A stretch of 64,000 nt of DNA from Psychrobacillus antarcticus (GCF_029533155.1 NZ_JAIZDB010000001.1:124001-188000), one strand, 5' to 3'; numbered from the stretch's first letter, positions 35,691 to 44,123 are shown. The notes: generated by a model from the letters alone, not told the origin. Program-made: numbers and translations.

Positions 35691-35724
35691 ATGGCACGCT
35701 TCACCCCACCTGTTTAAGTGGCGG
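35687..35724. other. Third, weak rlmH-type att-like sequence
   Basis: CCTTATGGCACGCTTCACCC matches 16 of 20 bases of ACTTATGGTACGGTTCGCCC at the rlmH end, followed by TTAAGTGGCGG, which resembles the inverted part of the 42.3-kb site. It overlaps the end of a terminator, so chance is possible. Confidence 0.3.
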
Positions 35725-35767
35725 TATTTAAGAATAAATTATCTTCCCAAAAACTATGTTTGTACAA

Positions 35768-35842
35768 TAAATGACGTTGGTGAAAGAAAACCCCCATCCC
35801 TTTTAAACGAGATGAGGAGGATTCTCACTAACGTCATTTTTT
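35768..35842. repeat. Imperfect inverted repeat with long loop
   Basis: AAATGACGTT (35768-35777) pairs with AACGTCATTT near 35830-35839, and adjacent GTGA/TCAC continue the stem. A further CCAACGTCATTT occurs near 36042. Terminator-like; no gene is evident in 35725-36172. Confidence 0.45.
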
Positions 35843-35880
35843 ATAAATACATGGGACAAAGTAGTCCTGCTACCCACTGA

Positions 35881-35932
35881 GCTGAAGCCGTGCTCGCGGA
35901 AAGCGTGTCCATCTGGAACTGAAAACAACGGG
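35881..35932. repeat. GC-rich intergenic repeat, family 3, partial copy 2
   Basis: CTCGCGGAAAGCGTGTCC then CTGGAACTGAAAACAACGG follow the same order as CCCGCGGAAAGCGTCCGCC and GAAACGGAAATCAGCAG of the copy at 18231-18342. The 5' half is lost. Confidence 0.55.
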
Positions 35933-36172
35933 ATACAGGAGGACTATGTGAAAAAGGACTATCCCAGAAAATCAGCTTTACTGACTTCTTGGATAGCCCT
36001 ACAATAACTAAATTATGGTTGGCTACTATTCTTCGCCAACGTCATTTGACAAAGAACCAAAACTATTTACTTGAGAGTAGAGAACTTCGTTATAAAAAAC
36101 TACACCTCCAATTGCTAGTTGTGTCTAACAATCAGGGTGCAGTTCTAAAAGAATGGATACTATTTTTTTAGT

Positions 36173-37432
36173 TTAGTTGCTAACTGCAACTTCTACGTTT
36201 GGTCCATTATCTTCACGAATGAATAGGACTGAAATTGTACCAATTACGAGTAATACTGCAGCGAAGTAGAATCCTGCATTTAAAGTACCTGTAACATCTG
36301 TAAGCCAACCAGTGAGATATGGCGCTATAATAGAACCACACATTCCGATGAAGTTATAAAAACCGAATGCAGTACTTAATGATTGTTTCGGTGCGTTATC
36401 TGCAACGACAGCAACTAATACTGGATTTGTACTAATTTTACCGAAAATACCATATCCGATTAATGCTGCATAAAGAACATACATATTATCAAATGCTACG
36501 ATGGATACAATCGCGATAATCGAAAGTGGTAGCATCACGAGTAATACAGGTTTGCGTTTCCCCATTCTATCAGCAATCCAACTAAATATGATGGAACCTG
36601 GAATCGCTGCCCAAGGGACCAACGAAGCCACTATAGCAACTTCGGTTCCATCGATTCCACGTGCATGCTGTAAATAATATGGAATCCATGTAACAACTAC
36701 GAAGAATGCATAGATAGCACAGAATATAGTGATGTAAGCACATACTAAGTTTCTACTAAATAATTCTTTAATCTTAAGCTTTTGCGGAGCTGCGTCCTGC
36801 GAACCAGCCTGAGCTTGTCCTTTTGGTTTTTCTTTAATAATCCACCACATGGCTAAACCAATCAGAACAACTGGGATAGCAACAACGAAGAATGGGGCTC
36901 TCCAGCTCATTCCAAGTGTATCAACTGTATAACTAGAAATGAAGTAACCAATAGACAACCCAAATGCCATACCACTATTAATAATTGCGCTACCTACAGT
37001 AATATGTTTCTTTGGTATTGCCTCAGTTGAAAGTCCATATTGTGGTCCGTAGTAGAATCCTTGGAAAATACCAACAAATAACCACGCAATCATGAATAGT
37101 GTAAATGATGGCATCAAACCTGTGACTGCTGCCATAATACCAAAAAGAAGAAACCCCGGTACAAGTACCTTTTTCTTACCAATCTTATCTCCCATAATTC
37201 CGGACGGTACGTTCAGCCCTGCATATCCGAGAAAGAAGATACTACTTATTAAACCGAGCTGTGTAGTAGACAAACTAAAAACTGATTGAATATCGTTCAT
37301 GACTGGGTTTAGAACTGCTCGCGTTGCATATATTGCAATCCACCCAAAAAAGAAAACAGTTACAATTTTAATCCAATATGGAATTAACTCTTTTTTCTCT
37401 GTAGTTGGATTATGTTTCGGATCTTTCGCCAT
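36173..37432 (-). CDS. MFS transporter, anion:cation symporter type
   Basis: 419 residues, twelve membrane segments. MFS loop motif PSGIMGDKIGKKKVLVPG at about 75-92 and a second ADRMGKRKPVL in the C-terminal half. FQGFYYGPQYGLSTEAIPKK and the overall pattern fit the ACS family (hexuronate, phthalate, tartrate carriers; glycerol-3-phosphate carriers are relatives). The substrate is not readable. It precedes a two-component system on the same strand that may sense the same compound. RBS GGAGGGAAA. Confidence 0.87.
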   Translation of the reverse strand: MAKDPKHNPTTEKKELIPYWIKIVTVFFFGWIAIYATRAVLNPVMNDIQSVFSLSTTQLGLISSIFFLGYAGLNVPSGIMGDKIGKKKVLVPGFLLFGIMAAVTGLMPSFTLFMIAWLFVGIFQGFYYGPQYGLSTEAIPKKHITVGSAIINSGMAFGLSIGYFISSYTVDTLGMSWRAPFFVVAIPVVLIGLAMWWIIKEKPKGQAQAGSQDAAPQKLKIKELFSRNLVCAYITIFCAIYAFFVVVTWIPYYLQHARGIDGTEVAIVASLVPWAAIPGSIIFSWIADRMGKRKPVLLVMLPLSIIAIVSIVAFDNMYVLYAALIGYGIFGKISTNPVLVAVVADNAPKQSLSTAFGFYNFIGMCGSIIAPYLTGWLTDVTGTLNAGFYFAAVLLVIGTISVLFIREDNGPNVEVAVSN

Positions 37433-37696
37433 TTTATTTCCCTCCTAATTTAAGTATATTTTATTAAGATAGTTAATAGGTAATTAATGATTTCAACTTC
37501 ATTTAGAATATACAATATTAGGCATTACATCCAAATAAAAATGTAGGGGTGTACATTACAAAAAGATTAAAATGAGAAGGAAATTCGAGGTATTTAAACA
37601 AAATATCTTAAAGCAAATGGGAGACTAGTTATCAATTGGCACTGCCAAGCCTATGGGGGACTTCAACCACCAAGTTATAGTACATTCCTGTGCACA

Positions 37697-37731
37697 AAAA
37701 AATCCCGTACTGCAAATAAGCAGTTCGGGAC
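37697..37731 (-). terminator. Terminator of the two-component system
   Basis: TCCCGTACTGC and GCAGTTCGGGA pair (one mismatch), with T run TTTTTT on the minus strand. The remaining 37433-37696 has no gene I can see. Confidence 0.75.
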
Positions 37732-37739
37732 TCTATTTA

Positions 37740-38450
37740 TTATTTTTGTATATTTTTCAGCATATAACCAAGACCAGGATAGGTGACAATATATTCTTCT
37801 TCATTTTGAATAATTTTTTTTATTTTTGCGCGAATTCTAGCAATCCCAACACGTAAATAATCTATGTCATCACGGTACTGCGGTCCCCAAACCTCTGATA
37901 GGAGTGTTTCATGCTGAACGACTTTATCGAGATTAAGAGCTAATATTTTCATTAAGGAATACTCGGTTGGAGTAAGCTTGAATTCCTCATCATTTATCCA
38001 ACATCGCACTCTTCCTAAATCGATCACAAGTTCCCCGGTATGAATAACCGAGGATTCTACCAAATTAGAGTTAGCAGAATTTGATTGGCTTCTTCGTAAT
38101 ACAGCATTCACCCTAGCAAAAAGCTCATCTAGTGAGAAGGGCTTCGTTAAATAATCATCTGCACCAACGTTTAACCCATGTACTTTATCCTTTGAATTAC
38201 TTCTAGCAGTAAGCATAATTACGGGTACATTTGAGAACTTGCGCAGTTTTTCTAATATAAGAAAGCCATCCTGTGCAGGCATCATAATATCAAGTAAAAT
38301 TAAGTCAGGTGAGACCAGATCAAACTTCTCTAGCAATTCTTCTCCAGAGCTCATCGTGAACACTTCATATCCAATTGACTTTAAGTTAGCCGCTACAAAG
38401 CGTAAAATTTTCGGTTCATCGTCAACGAAACAAATCTTTTGAGCATTCAA
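37740..38450 (-). CDS. OmpR-type response regulator
   Basis: 236 residues. Receiver: acidic pair DDE (10-12), phospho-acceptor Asp54 in LLDIMMP, Thr in MLTARS, Lys in LTKPFS. C-terminal OmpR/PhoB winged helix from about 140 (FKLTPTEYSLMKILALN, then the wing with GLGYML). Begins 2 nt after the kinase stop. Confidence 0.93.
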   Translation of the reverse strand: MNAQKICFVDDEPKILRFVAANLKSIGYEVFTMSSGEELLEKFDLVSPDLILLDIMMPAQDGFLILEKLRKFSNVPVIMLTARSNSKDKVHGLNVGADDYLTKPFSLDELFARVNAVLRRSQSNSANSNLVESSVIHTGELVIDLGRVRCWINDEEFKLTPTEYSLMKILALNLDKVVQHETLLSEVWGPQYRDDIDYLRVGIARIRAKIKKIIQNEEEYIVTYPGLGYMLKNIQK

Positions 38451-38452
38451 TA

Positions 38453-41065
38453 CTACTCTTCCTCTCTTTTGTTAGGAAAATATAGAATAAAAGAGCTGCC
38501 TTTACCAATCTCGCTAAGCACTTCAATTCTTCCTTCGTGTGCTTCCATAATTCCTAGGCAAATTGCTAGTCCTAATCCGGTACCCCCAGTTCTTCTTGTA
38601 GCAGTTATATCAACCTGAAAAAAACGATTAAACATTTTTATAATATGATCATTAGAAATGCCGATTCCATTATCAGTAACCGTAATTATTGTATAATCTC
38701 GGTTTGCATCTAATGTTACATCAATTTTCTTGATAGGCGAGTCATTATAGCGCAGGGCATTCGTGAATAGATTAATCAGTACCTGGTAAACACGTAGTTT
38801 ATCAGCATAGAAGGTAAAACCCTCTGGAAGATTTGTATGAAATTTGCATACTGTGTTTACCTGAAGAGATAGTGGTATTTGTTCCAACGATTTTTTTATC
38901 AAATGATCTGCCCGAATAATCATATCACGTTCAACAAACATCGTTCCTGACTCGATTTTGGAAATATCCATCCAGTCATTTACTAAGTGAAGAATTCTTT
39001 CTATGTCTTCATGTATTCCTTCTAATAATTCCTGTTGAAAATCTGGTCCCCATTCAACTTCCTTACGAAGTAATGTTTCGACACTGCCTTTAATATTTGT
39101 AATCGGTGTTTTAAACTCATGGGATGTAAGAGAAATTAAATTATTCTTTAATATATCAATCTCTTCTTCTTTGGTAATATCTCTTAATAGTAATCCTTCG
39201 CCGATTGTATTATCGTCTAATATGACTGAGAATTTATGAAGAATATAATACTTTGGTTTCTTTGATTCCTGTTTATACTCTAGTTTAAGCTCACCTTTGT
39301 CCTTGGCAAAAAAAGCTGAAAGCTCCTCATGCTCAACATCAAACAATGTAATAAGTTGTTTATATACACTAGATAGTGTTAATAAGTCATCCTCAATACC
39401 ATTGGCAACGATGTTTAAAAAGAACTCATTGACATAATCAACCTCTTTTTCGTTATTAACGAGCATTAAGCCCTCTGACATGCTTTCTAATACCGCGAGC
39501 AGCACTGCATGCTTATTGCGAATTTCTTCGAAGAAAAACTTATTTTGCAGCATAACGGCGAGCGAGCTAGCGAATGTATTAAGAAATTCCTGATTGCTTT
39601 TACTTAAAGGTTCATCACCTAATAAATCAACAATCAAAAATCCTTTATTATCCTTTTCAAATTGGAATGACTGCGTATACTGCTGCTCTCCAATCATATT
39701 TTCCCTAAGATAATTTGCTAAATTTTGTTCCGAATAAATCCTTTCATTCGTCACGGCCAAATCTTTAAAGAAAATATGGATGGAATAGTTAATATAAGGC
39801 TTAACTTTATTTAAAAAATCCTGAATGAAATGAGCTAAATCCTTATTAGAAGACACGGAAGTGATTAATTTGTTTACAGCTTTAAGCTCTAAGTTCTTAT
39901 TCCTTAACGTTACTGTTCGTTCATGGACTCTACCCTCAAGCTCTCTATTTAATTCGATTAATTCCTGTTTATTATTATCAACCTCATCAATCATGCGATT
40001 GAAATAATAGAATAACTCTTCCATTTCTTGCGGCCCTTGTCTATTCTTCGTAACAAGTGAATTATGTCGAATCCCATTTGTATAGTCTTTAATATAATCG
40101 AGTAACTGTCGTATTGTTACTTCCAACCGATTCGTTAAGAAAAGACTGACACCTACCATCACAATGGCAGTTCCAAGAAGAAAGATAAGAATTGTCACAA
40201 TCGATTTTTTGTACGTATTTGTAATAGCTTCAGTAGGCTTGGCTACCCAAATAACCCAATCAAGTGACTTTATCTTTTCATAAGTAATGTATTCTTCCCT
40301 CTTCTGATCTTTCAACTTAAAGTAGTTACTCCCCTCGTCCGCATGATTTTCTTCAATATATTGAATGATTTCTGATTCTGAAATATTAACAAGATCTCTT
40401 CTTGTGTTGACAGAAGGATGAACGACAACATTTTTTTCCTGATCAATTGCGATAACATATCCTTCTTCACCGGAATTGCGTTGTTTAATATGCTCACCTA
40501 AAGCATTTAAATCCAAGGCCCCAAGAACATAGCCGATTAGTTTCTTATCATTATCTAGAATAGGCGAAACAATCGCTACTAATAGAACATTGGTGCCACC
40601 CCTTCCATGGTAGACAGGAGAAATGACAGTGGATTTTGTTTTAACTAACTCTTTGTAGTAATATCGATCACTAAAATTGAGATTTTCTCTATTTGTACCA
40701 TCTGTATACAGTTCAGGATAAAAAACGATAGATTGTCCGCTACTATCCCCGACATACAAGTTGACAAAGCCTGGGTAATTGATCTTAATGTCTCTAAGCT
40801 CGTCTTGGATTGCTTCCACATCTCCTGCTTCAAACGCCTCTTGTATTCGCAGAGCTTCTATTTGAATGGCTTTTTTATGGTCTATAATATATTCGTCAAT
40901 GTAATCTGCAAGGTAAGTCGTAGTTTGTGCCTGGTATCTTTTGCTTTCATCTATTAATGAAGATAATTGAAAGATTTGAAAAATACCAAGAAATAAAATG
41001 GAAAAAAACAAAATGGTTAGAAAGGAATAAATAAGTTCCTTTTTAAAGGAGTGAGCTTTTTTCAT
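38453..41065 (-). CDS. Cache-PAS sensor histidine kinase
   Basis: 870 residues, unusually large. Membrane segment 12-33; extracytoplasmic double-Cache domain about 40-275 (SDRYYYKELVKTKSTVISPV, PILDNDKKLIGYVLGALDL); second membrane segment 287-310; HAMP-like 311-365; coiled coil 360-400; GAF-like part 400-510; PAS about 520-640; HisKA with His649 in SLTSHEFKTPITN; HATPase with DNGIGIS and GTGLGL. The Cache domain suggests direct sensing of a small extracellular ligand such as an amino or organic acid. Partner is the response regulator 2 nt downstream; the MFS carrier is a likely target (inference). Confidence 0.92.
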   Translation of the reverse strand: MKKAHSFKKELIYSFLTILFFSILFLGIFQIFQLSSLIDESKRYQAQTTTYLADYIDEYIIDHKKAIQIEALRIQEAFEAGDVEAIQDELRDIKINYPGFVNLYVGDSSGQSIVFYPELYTDGTNRENLNFSDRYYYKELVKTKSTVISPVYHGRGGTNVLLVAIVSPILDNDKKLIGYVLGALDLNALGEHIKQRNSGEEGYVIAIDQEKNVVVHPSVNTRRDLVNISESEIIQYIEENHADEGSNYFKLKDQKREEYITYEKIKSLDWVIWVAKPTEAITNTYKKSIVTILIFLLGTAIVMVGVSLFLTNRLEVTIRQLLDYIKDYTNGIRHNSLVTKNRQGPQEMEELFYYFNRMIDEVDNNKQELIELNRELEGRVHERTVTLRNKNLELKAVNKLITSVSSNKDLAHFIQDFLNKVKPYINYSIHIFFKDLAVTNERIYSEQNLANYLRENMIGEQQYTQSFQFEKDNKGFLIVDLLGDEPLSKSNQEFLNTFASSLAVMLQNKFFFEEIRNKHAVLLAVLESMSEGLMLVNNEKEVDYVNEFFLNIVANGIEDDLLTLSSVYKQLITLFDVEHEELSAFFAKDKGELKLEYKQESKKPKYYILHKFSVILDDNTIGEGLLLRDITKEEEIDILKNNLISLTSHEFKTPITNIKGSVETLLRKEVEWGPDFQQELLEGIHEDIERILHLVNDWMDISKIESGTMFVERDMIIRADHLIKKSLEQIPLSLQVNTVCKFHTNLPEGFTFYADKLRVYQVLINLFTNALRYNDSPIKKIDVTLDANRDYTIITVTDNGIGISNDHIIKMFNRFFQVDITATRRTGGTGLGLAICLGIMEAHEGRIEVLSEIGKGSSFILYFPNKREEE

Positions 41066-41232
41066 TTTGTTCTCCTTTCCTTTTTAAAAATTATGTAGAG
41101 AATAGACCTTCCTTTTATAAACGAGTGTTCTTGCCTATTGTATTGTTTATGAAAAGTAAGTTAATTGTGATTTTTCTTGCACTATTTATTAACCAATTAG
41201 TAGTTAATACTATAGCATATTTAGCCTAGGAA

Positions 41233-41439
41233 CCGGTCCTGTACTTTAACGTCCAAGGAATGCTTGCTAATATCTTTCTGAATATCAGTCAACACGTTGA
41301 TTCAGGAGATACAATCATTGCATGAAAGTAATTAGAGGACTATGAAGAGTCCATACGTGAAACAGAATTACCGAAGACAAGGGAAGAATTTGAAATTAGA
41401 GCAAATCTATTTTATTTAAATTCCGAGATTAAGAACTGA
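41233..41439 (+). pseudogene. Possible decayed coding fragment
   Basis: One frame reads VLYFNVQGMLANIFLNISQH, VDSGDTIIA, then two close stops (near 41323 and 41329), then LEDYEESIRETELPKTREEF and EIRANLFYLNSEIKN before TGA. The amphipathic, protein-like character on both sides of the stops suggests a broken gene. No family recognised. The rest of 41066-41532 shows nothing else. Confidence 0.25.
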
Positions 41440-41532
41440 TAGTACTTTTATCAGATAAAACTTTTATGTTAACAATAGTTGACATTATGTTATGTTTACC
41501 TTACATTTTAATTATTAGGAAGGAGTTAGGAG

Positions 41533-41739
41533 ATGTTAAAAAATAAGGTCAAAGAATTACGAGCACGACATAGTTATTCTCAAATCCATTTAGCAGCTCT
41601 AACAGGGGTAACTAGACAAACGATTGGTTTTATTGAAAAAGGAGAATTTTCCCCATCCGTCACACTTGCCCTAAAATTATCCCAGCATTTGCAAGTAACC
41701 GTGGATGAATTATTTTGGTTAGAGGAGGAGAAAAATTAA
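41533..41739 (+). CDS. Small XRE family HTH regulator
   Basis: 68 residues, a lone HTH_3 domain: KVKELRARHSYSQIHLAALT, GVTRQTIGFIEKGEFSPSV, LALKLSQHLQVTVDELF. YozG-like size. GGAAGGAG precedes the ATG. Overlaps the membrane-protein gene by TAATG, an arrangement typical of a repressor with a membrane partner. Confidence 0.9.
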   Translation: MLKNKVKELRARHSYSQIHLAALTGVTRQTIGFIEKGEFSPSVTLALKLSQHLQVTVDELFWLEEEKN

Positions 41740-42236
41740 TGCAAAAAAAAGACATTAGAATGCAAGAGCCTTTATATACTAGCGCTTTTTTCACTTTATT
41801 TATTGGTTCGATTTTAGGACTTGCCTATACATTTAGATATTTTGATATTGAAATGCAAAACAGGATCATACTCGGTCTAGAAAAACTAAATATTATTCCA
41901 TTCATTATCGCTATTGTTTGCGTAATTCTTGCTATCATTTTATGCGTAATTTATGTGCTGAAGATCAAAAAGCATAATTTCGAAAATCCTACTAAAAAAA
42001 TGAAAGCCTTTACCGCTTTTACTTTAAATGAATTTAATGATGATGATGAATTTTTTAATAAAGCAACAAATGCTGCAACACGTATTGGTTATCTCTTTTT
42101 TGTAAATGCTATGAGTGTCCTTCTTGTACTTTTACTATTCCAATTTCCTCATTATGTTTACATGGTTATCATACTTGGCATTTGTATCATTCAAAATTTA
42201 GTATATTATTCACGTATGAAAAAATATTATCAATAA
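41739..42236 (+). CDS. Membrane protein paired with the small HTH regulator
   Basis: 165 residues. Four hydrophobic segments at about 12-30, 47-67, 112-130 and 135-155, with an acidic cytoplasmic stretch NEFNDDDEFF near 96. Start ATG 41739 overlaps the regulator stop; AGAGGAGGAG lies inside the regulator end. A frame opening at 41715 is rejected. Not recognised as a named family; similar regulator-membrane pairs are common in Firmicutes. Confidence 0.82.
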   Translation: MQKKDIRMQEPLYTSAFFTLFIGSILGLAYTFRYFDIEMQNRIILGLEKLNIIPFIIAIVCVILAIILCVIYVLKIKKHNFENPTKKMKAFTAFTLNEFNDDDEFFNKATNAATRIGYLFFVNAMSVLLVLLLFQFPHYVYMVIILGICIIQNLVYYSRMKKYYQ

Positions 42237-42260
42237 CGTTCAGAATCTATAGTAAAATCG

Positions 42261-42292
42261 AATGCCACTCCAATTTTGTTTGGAGTGGCATT
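42261..42292 (+). terminator. Terminator of the HTH/membrane pair
   Basis: AATGCCACTCCAA pairs with TTGGAGTGGCATT, then TTTTCC. It ends 5 bp before the att-like repeat. Confidence 0.85.
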
Positions 42293-42296
42293 TTCC

Positions 42297-42355
42297 TCAT
42301 AAACCTCATTTACTTATGGTACGGTTCTCCGTAACTAAGTAAGTGCGGTTTTTTC
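42297..42355. other. SCC-type att-like site, distal copy
   Basis: Positions 42297-42330 match the rlmH 3' end (43209-43242) at 31 of 34 bases, including TTACTTATGGTACGGTTC. On the minus strand it still reads ACCGTACCATAAGTAA then ATGAGGTTTATGA. It is followed at 42337-42351 by AAGTAAGTGCGGTTT, an inverted copy of the sequence just outside the rlmH stop, giving a hairpin. This direct-plus-inverted arrangement is that of staphylococcal cassette chromosome ends. Confidence 0.65.
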
Positions 42356-42382
42356 TACAACCTTTAATAAAAGTTAAAAATT

Positions 42383-42772
42383 CTAACCTTTATTTCTTTC
42401 TAATAATTGCTCAATTTTATGATCTGCTTTTAGTAATACATGTTTTATTTGTTTAATGTTATTTTCCCTTTGTACCATTAGGACATATTTTTTTTGAAAT
42501 ATCTCTTTTATTTGAAGGACGTTTTGAATTTCTTCTTGTGTTAATATTTTATTATGATCCGTATTTTTCGACCAATCAAAAAGGATATTAATTTCCAATA
42601 GTGAAAATCCAGTTTGTTTAAGTTTAATGATGGTTTCAATTAAAAGGATGTCATTATTGTTATAGTCACTATGTTTGTTAATAATTTCTGGATGTAATAA
42701 ACCTATCTTTTCATAGTATCGAATAGAATCTTTACTAATACGGGTACGCTCTGCAAATTCTCCAATTTTCAC
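42383..42772 (-). CDS. MerR family transcriptional regulator
   Basis: 129 residues. MerR HTH at 1-70 (KIGEFAERTRISKDSIRYYEKIGLL), an NDILLIETIIKLKQTGFSL helix, then a dimerisation coiled coil; no Cys effector site. GTG start at 42772 with AGGTG 6 nt before it; a GTG at 42781 lacks an RBS. Operon with the membrane protein 12 nt upstream. Lies inside the att-flanked module. Confidence 0.85.
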   Translation of the reverse strand: MKIGEFAERTRISKDSIRYYEKIGLLHPEIINKHSDYNNNDILLIETIIKLKQTGFSLLEINILFDWSKNTDHNKILTQEEIQNVLQIKEIFQKKYVLMVQRENNIKQIKHVLLKADHKIEQLLERNKG

Positions 42773-42784
42773 CACTAACACCTA

Positions 42785-43102
42785 CTATTTTATAAATTTA
42801 TAAACCATTAGAACGATTATACTATGGAAAATGAAACGAATGATATGATGGCTGTACTTAATGCGACCATTTGTTACTATCCCTTGAGACATTGTTAATG
42901 TATGTAACAAGATAAATGCGAGAATTAGTAATACAAATTGCAAGTCTTTACTTGGAATAAATAAGATTACGATTATACCTATTGATACACTAACAAATAT
43001 TAAGGCTCTTACATGATATCCTACCCCTTTCCATTGTTTAATACCTGCTATTCCCGTTAAAAATGCATATAACCCAATCAGTATATACGTCACACTAGCC
43101 AT
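42785..43102 (-). CDS. Small four-segment membrane protein
   Basis: 105 residues, four hydrophobic segments filling nearly the whole chain (about 4-22, 30-48, 53-72, 84-102). No motif recognised. Followed 12 nt later by the MerR gene. It is the first cargo gene of the 912-bp module next to rlmH. Start ATG 43102 with an AAGAATGGAG-type RBS. Confidence 0.78.
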   Translation of the reverse strand: MASVTYILIGLYAFLTGIAGIKQWKGVGYHVRALIFVSVSIGIIVILFIPSKDLQFVLLILAFILLHTLTMSQGIVTNGRIKYSHHIIRFIFHSIIVLMVYKFIK

Positions 43103-43162
43103 TTAGATCACTCCATTCTTTTAATATATTTACTTTAAAAGATGGAGTTAACTCCATGTCAA

Positions 43163-43200
43163 TAAATAAAAAACAGCCTACTTTAATTCGTAGACTGTTT
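43163..43200 (-). terminator. Terminator downstream of rlmH
   Basis: AAACAG-C-CTAC pairs with GTAG-A-CTGTTT; minus-strand T run TTTTTT. Confidence 0.75.
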
Positions 43201-43208
43201 CATGTAAT

Positions 43209-43242
43209 TCATAAACCGCACTTACTTATGGTACGGTTCGCC
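43209..43242. other. SCC-type att-like site at the rlmH 3' end
   Basis: The last codons of rlmH (GAACCGTACCATAAGTAA, encoding E-P-Y-H-K-stop) plus GTGCGGTTTATGA. In staphylococci the same last codons (E-A-Y-H-K-stop) are the attB of cassette chromosome recombinases, and GCGGTTT lies just outside the stop there too. Repeated at 42297-42330. Confidence 0.65.
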
Positions 43243-43701
43243 CTTCATAATCCGGAATGCACGGTAAATCTGCTCCACCAACACTAGCTTCATCAACTGG
43301 TGGGGCAAGGTCATTTTACTAAAAGAAAGCTTTTCGTCTGAACGTTTCATGACATCCTCATGGAGACCTAAAGATCCGCCAATGACAAACGTAATTTTAC
43401 TTCTACCATAGGTCATGAGGGATTCGATATCACCAGCTAGCTGCTCCGACGTTTTCATCTTTCCTTCAATTGCTAGAGCAATAACGTATGTGTCCGCTCC
43501 TATCTTCGCTAGGATTCGGTCACTTTCTTTTTTCTTAACAATTTCCATATCAGCCTCACTTAGATTTTCGGGCGCTTTTTCATCAGCCACTTCCACTAAA
43601 TCTATTTTGGCATATGCTCCTAGTCGCTTTGTATATTCTTCTATTCCCATTTTCAGATACTTTTCTTTTAATTTCCCTACTGATACAATTTGTATATTCA
43701 C
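43222..43701 (-). CDS. rlmH: 23S rRNA (pseudouridine-1915-N3)-methyltransferase
   Basis: 159 residues, full length. SPOUT-fold methyltransferase modifying the ribosome A-site loop with SAM. Seen: [17 protein letters not shown] near 98 (SAM knot), [23 protein letters not shown] near 127, and the C-terminal KGEPYHK. Conserved position beside htrA and the wal operon. Its 3' end is the known insertion point of SCC elements in staphylococci. Confidence 0.97.
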   Translation of the reverse strand: MNIQIVSVGKLKEKYLKMGIEEYTKRLGAYAKIDLVEVADEKAPENLSEADMEIVKKKESDRILAKIGADTYVIALAIEGKMKTSEQLAGDIESLMTYGRSKITFVIGGSLGLHEDVMKRSDEKLSFSKMTLPHQLMKLVLVEQIYRAFRIMKGEPYHK

Positions 43702-43788
43702 AGGTTATCCACCTTCACATATCATTTACAAACAAGTTATACACATAGTTTATCCACATATCCACAACAGTTATCTACATCTTGTGTT

Positions 43789-43956
43789 TCAATTTTCTTT
43801 AGCTACAATATATAATGCGTGACTTTCACAGTAGGAACAAATTGTGGATAACTTTTCTTCGTCCTTTAATTCCTCTAACAAGGGAAATGTTTTCTCTTCT
43901 GCTACAAACATGTCCAAAGCGTGATTTATATGGTTTTCGCAACTGAATATTCTCAT
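43789..43956 (-). CDS. CxxH/CxxC small protein (BA_5709 family)
   Basis: 55 residues: MRIFSCENHINHALDMFV then CSYCESHALYIV. The Cys-x2-His and Cys-x2-Cys pairs probably form one zinc site. The family occurs in Bacillales at exactly this locus between htrA and rlmH; function unknown. GGAGAG lies 8 nt before ATG 43956; the longer frame from 44025 has no RBS. Confidence 0.88.
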   Translation of the reverse strand: MRIFSCENHINHALDMFVAEEKTFPLLEELKDEEKLSTICSYCESHALYIVAKEN

Positions 43957-44039
43957 TTTTATCTCTCCTTTCGTTGTCGGAATACTTTTAATAGTTATAC
44001 ACAAATCATCCGTTGTTATCCACAACCTATTTTACCAAA

Positions 44040-44082
44040 CAAAAAACGAGTAGGAAAGACAAGCTTTTCTTTTCCTACTCGT
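44040..44082 (-). terminator. Terminator of htrA
   Basis: ACGAGTAGGAAA pairs with TTTCCTACTCGT; minus-strand T run follows. Confidence 0.88.
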
Positions 44083-44123
44083 TGTGTAAATTTCTTATTT
44101 ACATTAATAAGTTATCCACATGT

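Larger units (their letters stand above)
43705..44120. other. Cluster of DnaA boxes
   Basis: Six exact matches to TTATNCACA: 43737-43745, 43750-43758, 43843-43851 (minus strand), 43995-44003, 44016-44024 and 44112-44120. Three one-mismatch copies occur at 43705, 43758 and 43771. All lie within 416 bp, spanning the gaps on both sides of the small CxxH/CxxC gene. Confidence 0.7.

Noticed and set aside
35989-36171. 60-codon plus-strand frame and a possible transposase relic beside the family 3 partial copy
   Set aside because: No transposase motif or terminal inverted repeats could be found, and no RBS is present.
33025-37685. Similar strings TTTGGGGGATTTCAAC (33 kb) and TATGGGGGACTTCAAC (37.6 kb)
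   Set aside because: Too short and without shared flanks; not enough to claim a repeat family.
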